A stretch of DNA of 64,000 bases, taken from Citrobacter farmeri. Lineage in GTDB: Bacteria; Pseudomonadota; Gammaproteobacteria; Enterobacterales; Enterobacteriaceae. Numbering within the stretch: position 1 is the first letter of the stretch; the number at the start of each line of letters is the position of its first letter. Below the pieces are notes generated by a model, which had not been told where the DNA came from, ran no database searches, and saw only the letters and a list, made by a program, of their open reading frames with translations. The stretch spans positions 24,903 through 88,902 of the forward strand of contig NZ_CP077292.1 of assembly GCF_019048065.1 (NCBI RefSeq), written 5' to 3'. Below are positions 8,895-16,533 of the stretch, one piece after another. The translations under genes and the position numbers were made by a program.

Positions 8895-9389
8895 TTAATT
8901 TTTTGTAACTGTGCAGCTAAATATAGGAGAGAAAACATTTCCAATAATTAACACATTGTTGCTAATTTTGTTGATTTTGATATTTATATCCGTTGTTTCT
9001 CCTCCGAATAAAAAATTACTGACAACATTATCTTTATCATTATCGTTTGTACTTTTCACTATAGAGTTTAGTGTAAGAATATACCTTCCTTTTTTCGTAT
9101 CTAATGCCCTGTAGCTGTAATCATACTCTCTGTTTATTGTGTATGCTCCCTGATTATTCCGTATGATACCATGTACAATTGTGTGTATCTTTTTATCGGA
9201 AAAGAAATTAACTGAGATACTTGTTGTTATGTTTATATTTTCTCCATTTATGTTTTTCTGATAAGTATTGTTACCTTTACAGCTGAAGTCTAAGTTCCTT
9301 TCCATGGATAACATGAATAAAACAATTGCCGAGACTATTAAAATAGACTGTAAAATAATGTAACTATAAAACAATATTTTCCTTTTCAT
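8895..9389 (-). CDS. FidL-like membrane protein
   Basis: This 164-residue protein has one N-terminal membrane segment (about residues 5-27, rich in Ile/Leu/Ser) followed by a polar outside domain with beta-strand pattern (INITTSISVNFFSDKK, then YILTLNSIVK). The ATG overlaps the stop of the MarT-like regulator gene. Salmonella marT and fidL show the same arrangement, with FidL an inner-membrane partner of a ToxR-like regulator. It probably protects or tunes the regulator, as ToxS does for ToxR; that role is inference. Confidence 0.7.
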   Translation of the reverse strand: MKRKILFYSYIILQSILIVSAIVLFMLSMERNLDFSCKGNNTYQKNINGENINITTSISVNFFSDKKIHTIVHGIIRNNQGAYTINREYDYSYRALDTKKGRYILTLNSIVKSTNDNDKDNVVSNFLFGGETTDINIKINKISNNVLIIGNVFSPIFSCTVTKN

Positions 9390-10153
9390 TTTAAATCACC
9401 AGATATACTGTTGTAGAAGCTATGGCAGCCTGGAATATTTGTTATGTCTCCAATACACTTAAGGATAAACTTTTGGTAACCGGAGTTTATGATGTTACTT
9501 CGGAAAAAATAATAGATTACATTTTGTTGGCACTGTTCATCTGTATATGGCTGGAAATGTTTTAAAAGAGATTTTAGTTCCGAAGAAGATAACACATCAT
9601 CATTATTAATTATATTAAACTGGCAATTCCCTTTTTCGAAGGTATTGCTTATCTCAGTTACAGGTATTGATTCTTTAGTGATTTTAGTTTTATTATAATT
9701 TAACAAGTAGTAGCAAATATATGATGAAATAGCGAATGTAAAAAACATTACAATCATTTTTGATTTATTAATGTGTTTAGGTATATCTGACGTGATGGTA
9801 TCACTGCAGTATTTTTCAATATCTTTTGTTATTGTCAAATTTTTCGTTATCATAAATCCTGTTCTCGGAATTGTTATGATGACATCTTCATCTATACCAA
9901 GTGATTTGATGTTTTTCCTGAGTGAAGATATATATTGATTAAGATTGTTGTGTGTTGTATGTGAGCCGTTGATGTCAAAAACGTTGATAAAAATTTCAGT
10001 CCTTGAAACAACATCTCCTTGATGCTTCAAAAGCAGGCTTAATAAATTACATGATGTAAATGATAAAGTAATACAATCATCAGTTTCTATATTTTTTAGT
10101 TTTCTTTGATCTTCATTAAACTCAATAATATTATTAATTAAAATTATTTCCAT
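9386..10153 (-). CDS. MarT/CadC/ToxR-like transmembrane transcription regulator
   Basis: The 255-residue protein has three parts. Residues 1-105 form an OmpR-type winged helix (TSCNLLSLLLKHQGDVVSRTEIF, a helix with NNLNQYISSLRKNIKSLG, and a wing IITIPRTGFMI). One membrane span follows at about residues 130-150 (MIVMFFTFAISSYICYYLL). The last 100 residues are outside and contain four Cys. This is the one-component layout of MarT, CadC and ToxR: a cytoplasmic DNA-binding head controlled from the periplasm. It is coupled to the fidL-like gene. Likely targets are adhesin genes on this plasmid (the autotransporter at 1-859 or the fimbriae), but no binding site was identified. Very AT-rich coding suggests horizontal transfer. 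Confidence 0.82.
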   Translation of the reverse strand: MEIILINNIIEFNEDQRKLKNIETDDCITLSFTSCNLLSLLLKHQGDVVSRTEIFINVFDINGSHTTHNNLNQYISSLRKNIKSLGIDEDVIITIPRTGFMITKNLTITKDIEKYCSDTITSDIPKHINKSKMIVMFFTFAISSYICYYLLNYNKTKITKESIPVTEISNTFEKGNCQFNIINNDDVLSSSELKSLLKHFQPYTDEQCQQNVIYYFFRSNIINSGYQKFILKCIGDITNIPGCHSFYNSISGDLK

Positions 10154-10456
10154 GATTAGTTCTCATTTAGTACTATCGGATAATTATAGCATGAATATAA
10201 TTATCCGATATATTGTTTATCATAGTTTAGTAAGCATGTTATAGATTGTAACTTATTTGTTTTCATTGTGTTTCAATAAGGTTTTTACAAGGTTACCTTT
10301 GATAATAAGTTGTCCTTAAAAACTCTTATTCTACTAGTATAGTAAGTTCTGAAAAAATAATGCCGATTTTAATTTCTTGTAATTAAAGTGATATCAACAC
10401 TTTTATTAAAATAGAGAACATGGATGGTGTTATGTATATAACTTTAATTGTTGTTC
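10154..10456. other. AT-rich region upstream of the MarT-like gene
   Basis: About 300 bases with no gene, probably holding the promoter of the regulator operon. The right end abuts the IS903-like relic. Confidence 0.4.
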
Positions 10457-11366
10457 GGTTTTGTTGAATAAATCGAACTTTTGCCAAACGGCAGGATCAG
10501 ATCACGCATCATCCTGATAATACAGGCAGTACCGTGGCAAAGCAGAAATTCAAAATCACCAACTGGAAGACCTACAGCAAAGCCCTCATCACGAGGCAGA
10601 CCTCTGCGTTATTCAGACCTTGCCATCACGACCGTTCTGGTTGTTAAGCGCGTTTTCAGGGTGACCCTGCGGGCCGCACGGGGCTTTATTGATTTTCCAT
10701 TTTTGCCCTGATGGGCATTCATTTGCGCTGCCCGGATTACACCAGTGTCAGCAAACAAGCGAAGTCGGTTGATGTCAGCTTTAAAACACCCAGCCGGGGC
10801 GAAATAGCGTATCTTGTAATTGATTCCACAGGCCTGAAAGTCTTCGGTGAAGGTGAGTGGAAAGTGAAAAAGCACGGCAAGGAACGACATCGCATCTGGC
10901 GAAAATTGTATCTGGCCGTTGATGCCAAAACACATGAAATTATCTGCGCAGACCTGTCGCTGAACAACGTGACAGATGCAGAAACCTTCCCGGGTCTTAT
11001 CCGACAGACACACCGGAAAATAAAGTCTGCGGCGGCAGACGGAGCTTACGATACATGGTTATGCCACGACGAACTGCGTCGCAAGAAAATCGGTGCACTT
11101 ATCCCTCCCCGGAAAGGCGCGGGTTACTGACCAGGTGAATAGTTAGCCGGAAAACCGCGCCTTATATCCCCGCTCTGAAGGACGGGGTTTTACGGCGCAC
11201 ATGATAATCGTCGCTCAATAGCCAAAACGGTAATGTACAGGGTAAAGCAGTTGTTCGGCGGTTCACTGACGCTACGGGACTACGACGTCCAGGTTGCAGA
11301 GGCTTTGGTCATGGTACGTGCGCTGAACCAAATGACGAAGGCGGGTATGCCTTATTCAACAAAGCC
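10457..11366 (+). mobile_element. IS903-like (IS5 family) relic with decayed transposase
   Basis: The left end GGTTTTGTTGAATAAATC and the right end TTATTCAACAAAGCC match inverted repeats of the IS903 group. No matching 9-bp target repeat flanks them. The transposase is broken by an early internal deletion and frameshifts: MAKQKFKITNW at about 10531, then RGRPLRYSDLAITTVL, then a frame from 10711 to 11130 (DSTGLKVFGEGEWKVKKHGKERHRIWRKL and on). After GAGY the expected stretch of about 24 codons is replaced by roughly 60 bases holding a palindromic element (11161-11200). The transposase then resumes as NRRSIA and QLFGGSLTLRDYD. It is inactive. Confidence 0.85.
11161..11200 (+). repeat. IS200/IS605-end-like palindrome, copy A (inside IS903 relic)
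   Basis: CCCCGCTCTGAAGGACGGGG forms a stem-loop, flanked by TTATAT on the left and TTTTACGGCGC on the right. The same pattern recurs at 12.72, 28.6 and 32.05 kb and, less closely, at 12.48, 21.88 and 23.17 kb. Here it replaces part of the transposase gene of the IS903-like relic, so it arrived after that element. Confidence 0.7.
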
Positions 11367-11522
11367 TGTCAGAAGCCACCTTCTACAACTGCTAACCTGA
11401 ACACCGTGCCCCAGAATCTTCTGATATTAAACTACTGATTCATAAATACTTCCCTGCCATTTCTCGCATTTACAGATTACAAGAAAAGGAGAATAATTCT
11501 TCTCAGAATAACTGTGAATATT

Positions 11523-11562
11523 GCATATGCTACTTAAGTTAGTGTATATATGGCATATGCCA
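11523..11562 (+). promoter_or_regulatory. Paired GCATATGC palindromes in promoter of DUF134 gene
   Basis: GCATATGC occurs at 11523-11530 and 11553-11560. The second copy sits in a perfect 12-bp palindrome TGGCATATGCCA. The copies are 30 bp apart, about three helical turns, and bracket an AT-rich stretch with TATATA that could be the -10 box. This is a likely operator, perhaps bound by the DUF134 protein encoded just downstream. Confidence 0.55.
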
Positions 11563-11575
11563 ATAAGGAGCGTTT

Positions 11576-11896
11576 ATGCCAAGACCCAAAATTCCTCGTA
11601 ACATATGTGGTCGTCCCTCAGATACTTGTTTTAAGCCAAATGCGCGACCAATGAGTCAGCTTGAACAAGTTCATTTAAAAGAAGATGAATTTGAAGCGTT
11701 ACGACTGGTCGATTTTATGAGGATGCAGCAGCAGGAAGCTGCTGCTGTAATGGGGGTTTCAAGGCAAACTCTGGCCAATATCCTGAAAACAGCCCGTTTT
11801 AAAGTTGTGGACTGTCTCACTCAGGGAAAAGCTTTAATAATTAACACTGAAAGTAAAGGAGTTATACGAGATGATCACAGCAATTCCGATGAATGA
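11576..11896 (+). CDS. DUF134 family DNA-binding protein
   Basis: The 106-residue protein begins MPRPKIPRNICGRP, the usual start of the DUF134 family. It contains a sigma-70 region 4-like helix-turn-helix (EFEALRLVDFMRMQQQEAAAVMGVSRQTLANILKTAR, about residues 40-75). TAAGGAG lies just before the ATG. It overlaps the NifX-like gene by 26 bases, and DUF134 genes are commonly paired with such a gene. It probably regulates its own operon through the palindromes upstream. The signal it responds to is unknown; the Cys-rich partner suggests metal or iron-sulphur status. Confidence 0.82.
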   Translation: MPRPKIPRNICGRPSDTCFKPNARPMSQLEQVHLKEDEFEALRLVDFMRMQQQEAAAVMGVSRQTLANILKTARFKVVDCLTQGKALIINTESKGVIRDDHSNSDE

Positions 11897-12323
11897 CAAC
11901 CGGGTAGCAAATCATTTTAGCAAAGCAAGTTATCTTGTAATTATGGATGAGCGCGGTGTAGAACTCAACAGGATGGTAAATCCAGCTCTGGGCGCAGATT
12001 GTTCAGGTAAACGAAATCTGATTGACCTTCTGGTTCAACAACGTGTTAGTCGCGTTATAGTTCGTAACATTGGAGAACAGATGCTTGGAAAATTGTTAAG
12101 GCATCAGATCGCTGTTTACCAGACTAATTGTGGGCGCCGTTTGTTAACAGAAATGAGTGATCCGAGCACAAGTGATCTGATTGAACTAAATAAACCAGAA
12201 CAGGGGCGTCAGTCCTTTAATCATGAAGCCAAAGGAAAGAAATGCTGCAATTCTGAAGGAAACACTACAAAAAATTGTTGCTCGCAGACTCATCATGGAA
12301 ACGGACGTTGTTGTCATTCATAA
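11871..12323 (+). CDS. NifX/NifB-type dinitrogenase iron-molybdenum cofactor domain protein, Cys-rich tail
   Basis: Residues 1-100 match the FeMo-co-binding (NifX/YjdA-like) fold: MITAIPMNDNRVANHFSKA, a YLVIMDE strand, DLLVQQRVSRVIVRNIGEQMLGKL and IAVYQTN. The last 40 residues hold three Cys pairs (KKCCNS, KNCCSQ, GRCCHS) and His residues, which could bind metal. The host type has no nitrogenase, so a role in nitrogen fixation is unlikely. Members outside diazotrophs are thought to bind metal clusters. The gene is translated with the DUF134 gene; GGAG lies before the ATG. Confidence 0.75.
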   Translation: MITAIPMNDNRVANHFSKASYLVIMDERGVELNRMVNPALGADCSGKRNLIDLLVQQRVSRVIVRNIGEQMLGKLLRHQIAVYQTNCGRRLLTEMSDPSTSDLIELNKPEQGRQSFNHEAKGKKCCNSEGNTTKNCCSQTHHGNGRCCHS

Positions 12324-12473
12324 TGGGAGCTGAAAGCCCGTGTTATGTGATGACTGCTATTGTTCATCTCGATGATGCCTGCCCTGAGGGCCAGTTCTCC
12401 CAGCCGGTCACTGGATGATCAGGTTCGTTATCTATCTGTACGTAGAAACCCGGGTATATCACAACAATTGACT

Positions 12474-12508
12474 GCTCCCTGCCCTAAAGGGCGAGGCTTT
12501 ACGCGCAT
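12474..12508 (+). repeat. IS200/IS605-end-like palindrome, copy B
   Basis: CTCCCTGCCCTAAAGGGCGAGG followed by CTTTACGCGC. The stem GCCCTAAAGGGC is flanked like the other copies. Confidence 0.55.
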
Positions 12509-12720
12509 CAACGGGTAAAGGTAATCGCCCTGTGCTATCATTGCCGACTTTAGTGTGTAGAATAGCCAATCAAATCATCCAGACTTATCCTTCAATATCC
12601 TACCCTGCTCACAAAAACTGGTGATATAAAAGCTGGTACAAAAATATCAATCGTCAATTTTATCTTACTTTTCATTAAGATAAAATTACTTTGCGGATAA
12701 TGGTTTCTCAACTTAGCGAA

Positions 12721-12761
12721 AAACGCCGTAAACCCTCGCCCAATGCGGGCGGGGATATAAG
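12721..12761 (-). repeat. IS200/IS605-end-like palindrome, copy C
   Basis: In the reverse complement the copy reads TTATATCCCCGCCCGCATTGG and on to GGGTTTACGGCG. It is nearly identical to copy G at 32.05 kb, including the adjoining GTTTTTCGCTAA. Confidence 0.7.
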
Positions 12762-12774
12762 TCGTCTGACTCCA

Positions 12775-13236
12775 TCAGGAATTGTTCCCCTGCCTGCTGT
12801 TTCCTGCAACAGCCGTGATATCAGAGAGTTCTGTACATAATCCTGCAAGTGTATAGTTTTTTTTATCCAGGATATCAGCACACTGAATTAATTTATTGAT
12901 AAGTAAGATATCTATATGCTCCATTCTGCGCAAACATTTCATCCGTTGTCCGGTGGCTGACTGCAGCAGCAACATCCAGCGATCACTGATTTCCCCCGGG
13001 CTGGTCAGAACAAATATGTACCGGCCATGTGGGGGCATATATCTCAGACATACTGGCCATATTCCACCATACTCACAATAGTTCTCCGAAGACAGTAACC
13101 AACCTTCCGGCAACAACAACTCATTCATCACCGATTGTGTAAGAACCTGACGTGAAGACCAGCCATCCTGACGAAACTTTTCAAAATCATCAGCTTTCAT
13201 AGCAACCAGCGTCGCCAATGTCAGTCCTGCAGTCAT
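12775..13236 (-). CDS. Hypothetical protein
   Basis: A 153-residue frame with a good GGAGG a few bases before the ATG at 13236. The protein is soluble, moderately rich in Leu, Met, Cys and Trp, with segments SSENYCEYGGIWPVCLRYMPP and DRWMLLLQSATGQRMKCLRRMEH. No signal peptide, membrane span or known motif is evident, and I do not recognise the family. It stands alone, on the opposite strand to the fimbrial genes that begin 1.1 kb away. Confidence 0.55.
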   Translation of the reverse strand: MTAGLTLATLVAMKADDFEKFRQDGWSSRQVLTQSVMNELLLPEGWLLSSENYCEYGGIWPVCLRYMPPHGRYIFVLTSPGEISDRWMLLLQSATGQRMKCLRRMEHIDILLINKLIQCADILDKKNYTLAGLCTELSDITAVAGNSRQGNNS

Positions 13237-14310
13237 AAATAACCTCCATTTTCTGAACTGAATTCCGTGAGGTAAGTAGTTGCCTGTTGCACATTTATTG
13301 TTTCCACTTCAGGAGGGAGTTTTCCTTCCTGGTTGTTTACACAGTAGTAAGATCCTTATCTGATGTGACCGCGACAGTTTCATGACTTACTTTTCCGTAT
13401 AAATATTGTTGCTGAGACATACGATGGGTTTATGAAAGATGGTGAAATCATTCGGGCCTTCTCGCAAAATACATCAATAAACGACCTCACACCATGAGAT
13501 AAAAATCAAGATTACTGTTTAAGATACATACACAATACCAGGCATTAACATATCCTGGATTCCTGGTCAATAAATCCGCGTTATGTTTTTATCAGGATAC
13601 TGATTTGTAGCTTACATTCCAGTGGAAAACCATAAAAAAGCAAAAACATTATTTTCTTAAAGGTGTGGAGGACACTTTTATTAAGTACTTTTGGACTTTA
13701 TGGGTAATTAATAATGATGTTCGTCACAATTTTATAAAATATTTTTGTTCGTTTTGTGTTTTGTTTATGAATATTTTGTGAAGTTATTGGGGAATATTCT
13801 TATTTTTTGGCGAGTTATTTTTGAATCCTCCCACGAAACACATAAGTGTATTTTTATAAAAAGAAGCGAATTAATGTTTGTCATTCTCTTGTCGCGATGA
13901 CACCTTATTATTTCATTAGTTTTTCTAACTATTTTATCAGGCATGTTTAGATGGATAATTTTACATGATATTTTATAACAGAGTTTTAATCCCTGTGGTA
14001 GGGTAAGTTTTTGTAATTTTTCTGAAATTTGGTTATTTTTTTTAGATTTTTCTTTACGTTAGCAGAAGAACGAAAATTCTTAATGAATGTTTTTTTTGAT
14101 TAACCCTATGAATATATTAACCTTCCTTGCATAGGCAGAAACGATCGATGCAAAACACCTGATAGATAAAAGTTATCATTTTCTCTGTTTTTGGAAGTTT
14201 AAAACGATTGATAATCGTTTTTTGGAATGTTTAAATGCCCTGAACTTAAATGGAACTTAACTATATTTATCCCGGAAATGACTTGCCGGGGCAAAACGGG
14301 AGATGCGCCT
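13237..14310. other. AT-rich 1-kb region upstream of fimbrial regulator
   Basis: There is no gene. The DNA is strongly AT-rich with many T tracts, notably 13660-13830 and 14020-14110. It probably holds the promoter and H-NS or regulator sites for the fimbrial locus. A frame open from 14227 joins the regulator, but its first 28 codons look non-native. Confidence 0.45.
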
Positions 14311-14880
14311 ACCATGAATTACCATTTTATCTCTGATGACAGTTTCTTTCTTCTTGGTGTTCAGAAGTTAATTAATAGTCATGGTGGATCATTTTTTTTT
14401 CACAACTTAAGCAATAAAGAACAGACATTATTTATTCCACATCCAGGAGATGTGGTGGTCATTGCTATCAATAATGTACACTTACGTAGCCGTCTGTTAC
14501 GTAGCCGTCTGCTACGTAGGCGGTCGCTGGCACGGAGCAGGTTGATAATTATGCTTGATATACCGCTCACCCCTGTACATTTGGAGCATTTTCCATGGTT
14601 ATTACCCAAAAATATCAGTACAGAGGCTTTTTCTGCCGTGATACAGAAAGCAGAACGGTCAAGTGTTTTTCGAGCTGAAGTCCCACGAGAAACGCTATCT
14701 CTCTTTGAGAATCTCTGTAGTGGGAAATCTGTAACCAACCTGTCAGAAAGTGATAATAAACCGCTGAAATATATCTATAGAGTAAAAAGGAATGTTTTCA
14801 TAAAATACGGGCTATTGAAAAGCAATTCCGCTGGGATATTATTATGTAGAGATATGTTGAGTATTAAGACCCCCGTCTGA
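14311..14880 (+). CDS. LuxR-type regulator of the fimbrial locus
   Basis: From the ATG at 14311 the protein has 189 residues; the frame is open upstream to an ATG at 14227. I prefer 14311 because MNYHFISDDSFFLLGVQKLI looks like the start of a receiver-like domain in fimbrial LuxR-type regulators. The C-terminal third (SGKSVTNLSESDNKPLKYIYRVKRNVFIKYGL) resembles a LuxR helix-turn-helix, with ENLCSGKSVTNLS as first helices. No phospho-acceptor pattern is clear. An Arg-rich insert from a 15-bp tandem repeat lies near residues 57-75. It precedes the fimbrial genes on the same strand and probably controls them. Confidence 0.65.
   Translation, partial: TMNYHFISDDSFFLLGVQKLINSHGGSFFFHNLSNKEQTLFIPHPGDVVVIAINNVHLRSRLLRSRLLRRRSLARSRLIIMLDIPLTPVHLEHFPWLLPKNISTEAFSAVIQKAERSSVFRAEVPRETLSLFENLCSGKSVTNLSESDNKPLKYIYRVKRNVFIKYGLLKSNSAGILLCRDMLSIKTPV
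14482..14526 (+). repeat. Three 15-bp tandem repeats in regulator gene
   Basis: TTACGTAGCCGTCTG occurs twice in a row (14482, 14497), followed by the degenerate CTACGTAGGCGGTCG (14512). In frame these encode LRSRL, LRSRL, LRRRS. Copy-number change would add or remove five residues without shifting the frame. Confidence 0.85.
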
Positions 14881-14977
14881 TTTTTAACCTTGCTCACAGG
14901 TATTCACTGTTAGTTCCATGATTTTTCAGGAACGAATTTTATCTACGCGAAATTTATATCTCAAAAAGGAGTTAAAA

Positions 14978-15517
14978 ATGAAAATTCGCCTAATAGCCAC
15001 TTCCCTGCTTATCAGTTCAAGCTTGCTGTTGTCTGCCTGTGACGATAAAAATAGTGCCGACATGTCGTTGAATAGAACGAAAGTTCTCGATGGAAAAGCT
15101 TCAATAGTGATGCCGGATGGATTTATTAAAATGCCGCAGAACATGCTGGAAACAAAATATCCTGCATCCCAGCGACCACAGGAGGCATGGTACATAGAAA
15201 GTGAGGGGGGCAAGGTTTCTATTGCCTTCAGTGCTACCACTAATTCTGTCTCTGAGTCTCAGGTTGATAAAGTTGCAGGAGCAATGAAACAACAGCTCAA
15301 AACATTTTCTCCGTCAGTATCTGAAGTTACTGTAAATGGTAAAAAAATGAGCCGTATCGAGATGGTTACCCCTGCTGCCGACGGGAAAATTTACAACCTG
15401 ATGCAACTTTCTTCCTATAACGGAAAACTGCTGATATCTACTTTTAATGCTACTGAAGACCTGAAGGAAAAATATGTACAGGCCGGAAATGATGCGTTGT
15501 CGTCTTTAAGCTACTGA
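14978..15517 (+). CDS. DcrB-like lipoprotein, first copy
   Basis: The protein has 179 residues from ATG 14978, which has AAGGAG in front; an upstream start in frame lacks one. Residues 1-20 are a lipoprotein signal with lipobox LSAC. The rest is a DcrB-like domain: LDGKASIVMPDGFIKMP, a YPASQRPQEAWYIE segment, and the terminal YNLMQLSSYNGKLLISTFNAT. DcrB of E. coli is an envelope protein needed for entry of some phages. Here a homologue stands at the head of a fimbrial operon, and a second one ends it. A role in fimbrial assembly or envelope quality control is inferred from position only. Confidence 0.75.
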   Translation: MKIRLIATSLLISSSLLLSACDDKNSADMSLNRTKVLDGKASIVMPDGFIKMPQNMLETKYPASQRPQEAWYIESEGGKVSIAFSATTNSVSESQVDKVAGAMKQQLKTFSPSVSEVTVNGKKMSRIEMVTPAADGKIYNLMQLSSYNGKLLISTFNATEDLKEKYVQAGNDALSSLSY

Positions 15518-15817
15518 AAGAGATTTGTTTTTTTCAGAGATGACAGAAGGGTAAAACTGACATCAGTCTATTTTCACTGGTTTAAAAAAAAGAGCCGAAC
15601 TGCAGGTGATGATAACCGCAGAACGAACATTGAACGCTCTTACTTTCTTTAATTCATTCATCAGGAAACGGATGCTTTTAGGTGTGATTACTTGTGTCCT
15701 TGAGGGGATTGCCAAGAATATCTTCCTCTGGAAGACATCCGGTTGCTGAATGAAGCTGATTACCTGTAGGTGAAATAGCTGGCAGGTAAATGTTTATTAA
15801 TAAAATGGAGTTTTAAC
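15518..15817. other. Intergenic region before pilin gene
   Basis: About 300 bases without a gene, probably with a promoter or leader for the pilin mRNA. No clear terminator was seen. Confidence 0.35.
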
Positions 15818-16432
15818 ATGAAAATGAATCGTCTTTTGGTGTCTGTACTGATGTCTTCTACGATATTGTCCACAGGAGCACTGGCATCTAACGGTACCAT
15901 CAACTTTACCGGTACCGTTGTGGCCAGCGCCTGCGACACGGATGTTACCGTCAGCTATACAGGGGGAAGCTACACATCTACTGCCGGCGTGGTTACTGCT
16001 CAGATCGATCTGCCTGATACAACTCCGGCCTCTCTGTCTACTGTTGGTAGCTATGCTGGTCATACCCCATTTAGTATCAAACTGACAAACTGCCTGGCTG
16101 GAACCACTTCTCCGAATAACGTGTATACCCGTTTTGTATCAGGCCAGACCGCTCCTGGTGACTCAAACGTGCTGGCAAATACTGCCAGCTCTGGCGCAGC
16201 AACGAACGTTGGAATTGCCATCCTGAGACCAGATAACCAGACTCAGATTAATATTAACGCCGATCGTCTTTCCTCACCTGGTGCGGTTGACGCGGGCGCG
16301 GCTTTGCCTGTTTCCACTGGTTCTGCAGATTCGGTAACACTGAACTATGTGGCGGCTTATAAGGCGCTGGGTGCATCGGTTGGGACTGGTGACGTAGCTG
16401 CCAGGACTCAGTTTGAGATTGTGTACTACTGA
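15818..16432 (+). CDS. Major fimbrial subunit (chaperone-usher pilin)
   Basis: The 204-residue protein has a signal peptide cut after ALA (about residue 23). The mature start is SNGTINFTGTVVASACDTDV, a classical pilin N-terminal donor strand and first Cys. The second Cys is in KLTNCLAGT. The C-terminus ends with the penultimate-Tyr strand FEIVYY used for chaperone binding. Ala, Thr and Ser are frequent. GGAG lies before the ATG. The gene comes first and is separated from the usher gene by a strong hairpin, which usually keeps pilin in excess over the usher. Confidence 0.92.
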   Translation: MKMNRLLVSVLMSSTILSTGALASNGTINFTGTVVASACDTDVTVSYTGGSYTSTAGVVTAQIDLPDTTPASLSTVGSYAGHTPFSIKLTNCLAGTTSPNNVYTRFVSGQTAPGDSNVLANTASSGAATNVGIAILRPDNQTQININADRLSSPGAVDAGAALPVSTGSADSVTLNYVAAYKALGASVGTGDVAARTQFEIVYY

Positions 16433-16438
16433 AACCCC

Positions 16439-16464
16439 ATCAGTCCCGCTTTAGCGGGACTGAT
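16439..16464 (+). terminator. Pilin-usher intercistronic hairpin
   Basis: ATCAGTCCCGC, a TTTA loop and GCGGGACTGAT form a perfect 11-bp stem followed by TTTCCTG. It is probably a partial terminator or a 3' mRNA stabiliser that sets a high pilin-to-usher ratio. Confidence 0.75.
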
Positions 16465-16533
16465 TTTCCTGTTCCTCTTGTGGGATGTTCAGAGAATTAT
16501 TTCATCCGCTTTAAGGAAAAACGGAGTCAGTCC

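Larger units (their letters stand above)
12324..12774. other. Intergenic region with two palindromes
   Basis: I see no gene in these 450 bases. They hold palindrome copies B (12474-12508) and C (12721-12761, inverted). Between the two there is no open frame long enough for a transposase. Confidence 0.5.
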
